From Lentisphaeria bacterium UBA1791 (GTDB taxonomy: Bacteria; Verrucomicrobiota; Lentisphaeria; Victivallales; Victivallaceae), in contig DCFZ01000031.1 of assembly GCA_002314455.1 (NCBI GenBank), positions 1 to 6,089 of the forward strand: 6,089 nt of DNA, in the 5' to 3' direction. Every line of letters starts with the position of its first letter. Position 1 is the stretch's first letter. Shown piece after piece: positions 6,031-6,089 of the stretch. The position numbers and the translations under genes were made by a program. The notes beneath the pieces are model-generated. The model saw only the letters and a program-made list of their open reading frames with translations. It was not told where the DNA came from and made no database searches.

Positions 6031-6089
6031 TCTTCCCCCCGCTTTTTCAGCCAAAGCTCGAAAAATTGCCTCTTCGACGGTTTATGACA
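6023..6089 (+). CDS. Start of a downstream gene, cut by the window end
   Basis: An ATG at 6023 overlaps the hydrolase stop as ATGAGTGA and opens a frame of 22 codons, beginning MSDLPPAFSAKARKIAS, that has no stop before the window ends. The same 8-nt overlap form occurs at the hisI/murB-ddl junction (ATGAGTAA), which supports a real, translationally coupled gene. No strong Shine-Dalgarno is seen. A GTG at 6027 in another frame is also open to the end, so the frame is not certain. The product is not recognisable from this fragment. Confidence 0.45.
   Translation, partial: MSDLPPAFSAKARKIASSTVYD

Overview
The window reads as ordinary chromosomal DNA of a Gram-negative-type bacterium, dense in genes, with moderately high GC and AT-rich promoters. 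The MurB-Ddl fusion, the secreted redoxin-like protein with a helical repeat tail, and the large GHSMG hydrolase together suggest the PVC superphylum (Lentisphaerae/Verrucomicrobia-like). That placement is an inference from gene content and recall, and I could not test it by a search.

Left part, minus strand, positions about 4014 down to 29. A sigma70-like promoter (3977-4006, preceded by an A8 tract) drives a compact four-gene run: panD (aspartate 1-decarboxylase, beta-alanine for pantothenate/CoA), hisI (phosphoribosyl-AMP cyclohydrolase), a 633-residue fusion of MurB (UDP-N-acetylenolpyruvoylglucosamine reductase) with Ddl (D-Ala-D-Ala ligase), and an exported thioredoxin-fold protein that lacks the CXXC active site and carries a TPR-like C-terminus. 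The junctions are a 13-nt gap, an 8-nt overlap and a 4-nt overlap, so co-transcription and translational coupling are likely. Downstream, with its own near-consensus promoter (121-149), lies a tRNA-Gly with anticodon CCC and encoded CCA.

Right part, plus strand, positions about 4048 to the end. A divergent promoter (4048-4075), whose -10 box sits inside a perfect 7+7 inverted repeat, leads to a 636-residue alpha/beta hydrolase of the lipase type. It has an alpha-helical N-terminal region of unknown function and a C-terminal catalytic domain with oxyanion HG, GHSMG, ATPHRGS, and Asp and His motifs. Its stop codon overlaps by 8 nt the start of another open frame that runs off the window.

The genes do not form one pathway. 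The minus-strand set combines cofactor, histidine and cell-wall precursor steps, all cytoplasmic, with one exported protein. I see no CRISPR array, insertion sequence, phage gene or toxin-antitoxin pair. The points most worth a second look are the MurB-Ddl fusion with Cys in the usual catalytic Ser position, the redoxin without cysteines in its active site, the candidate operator in the divergent intergenic region, and the unassigned N-terminal half of the hydrolase.
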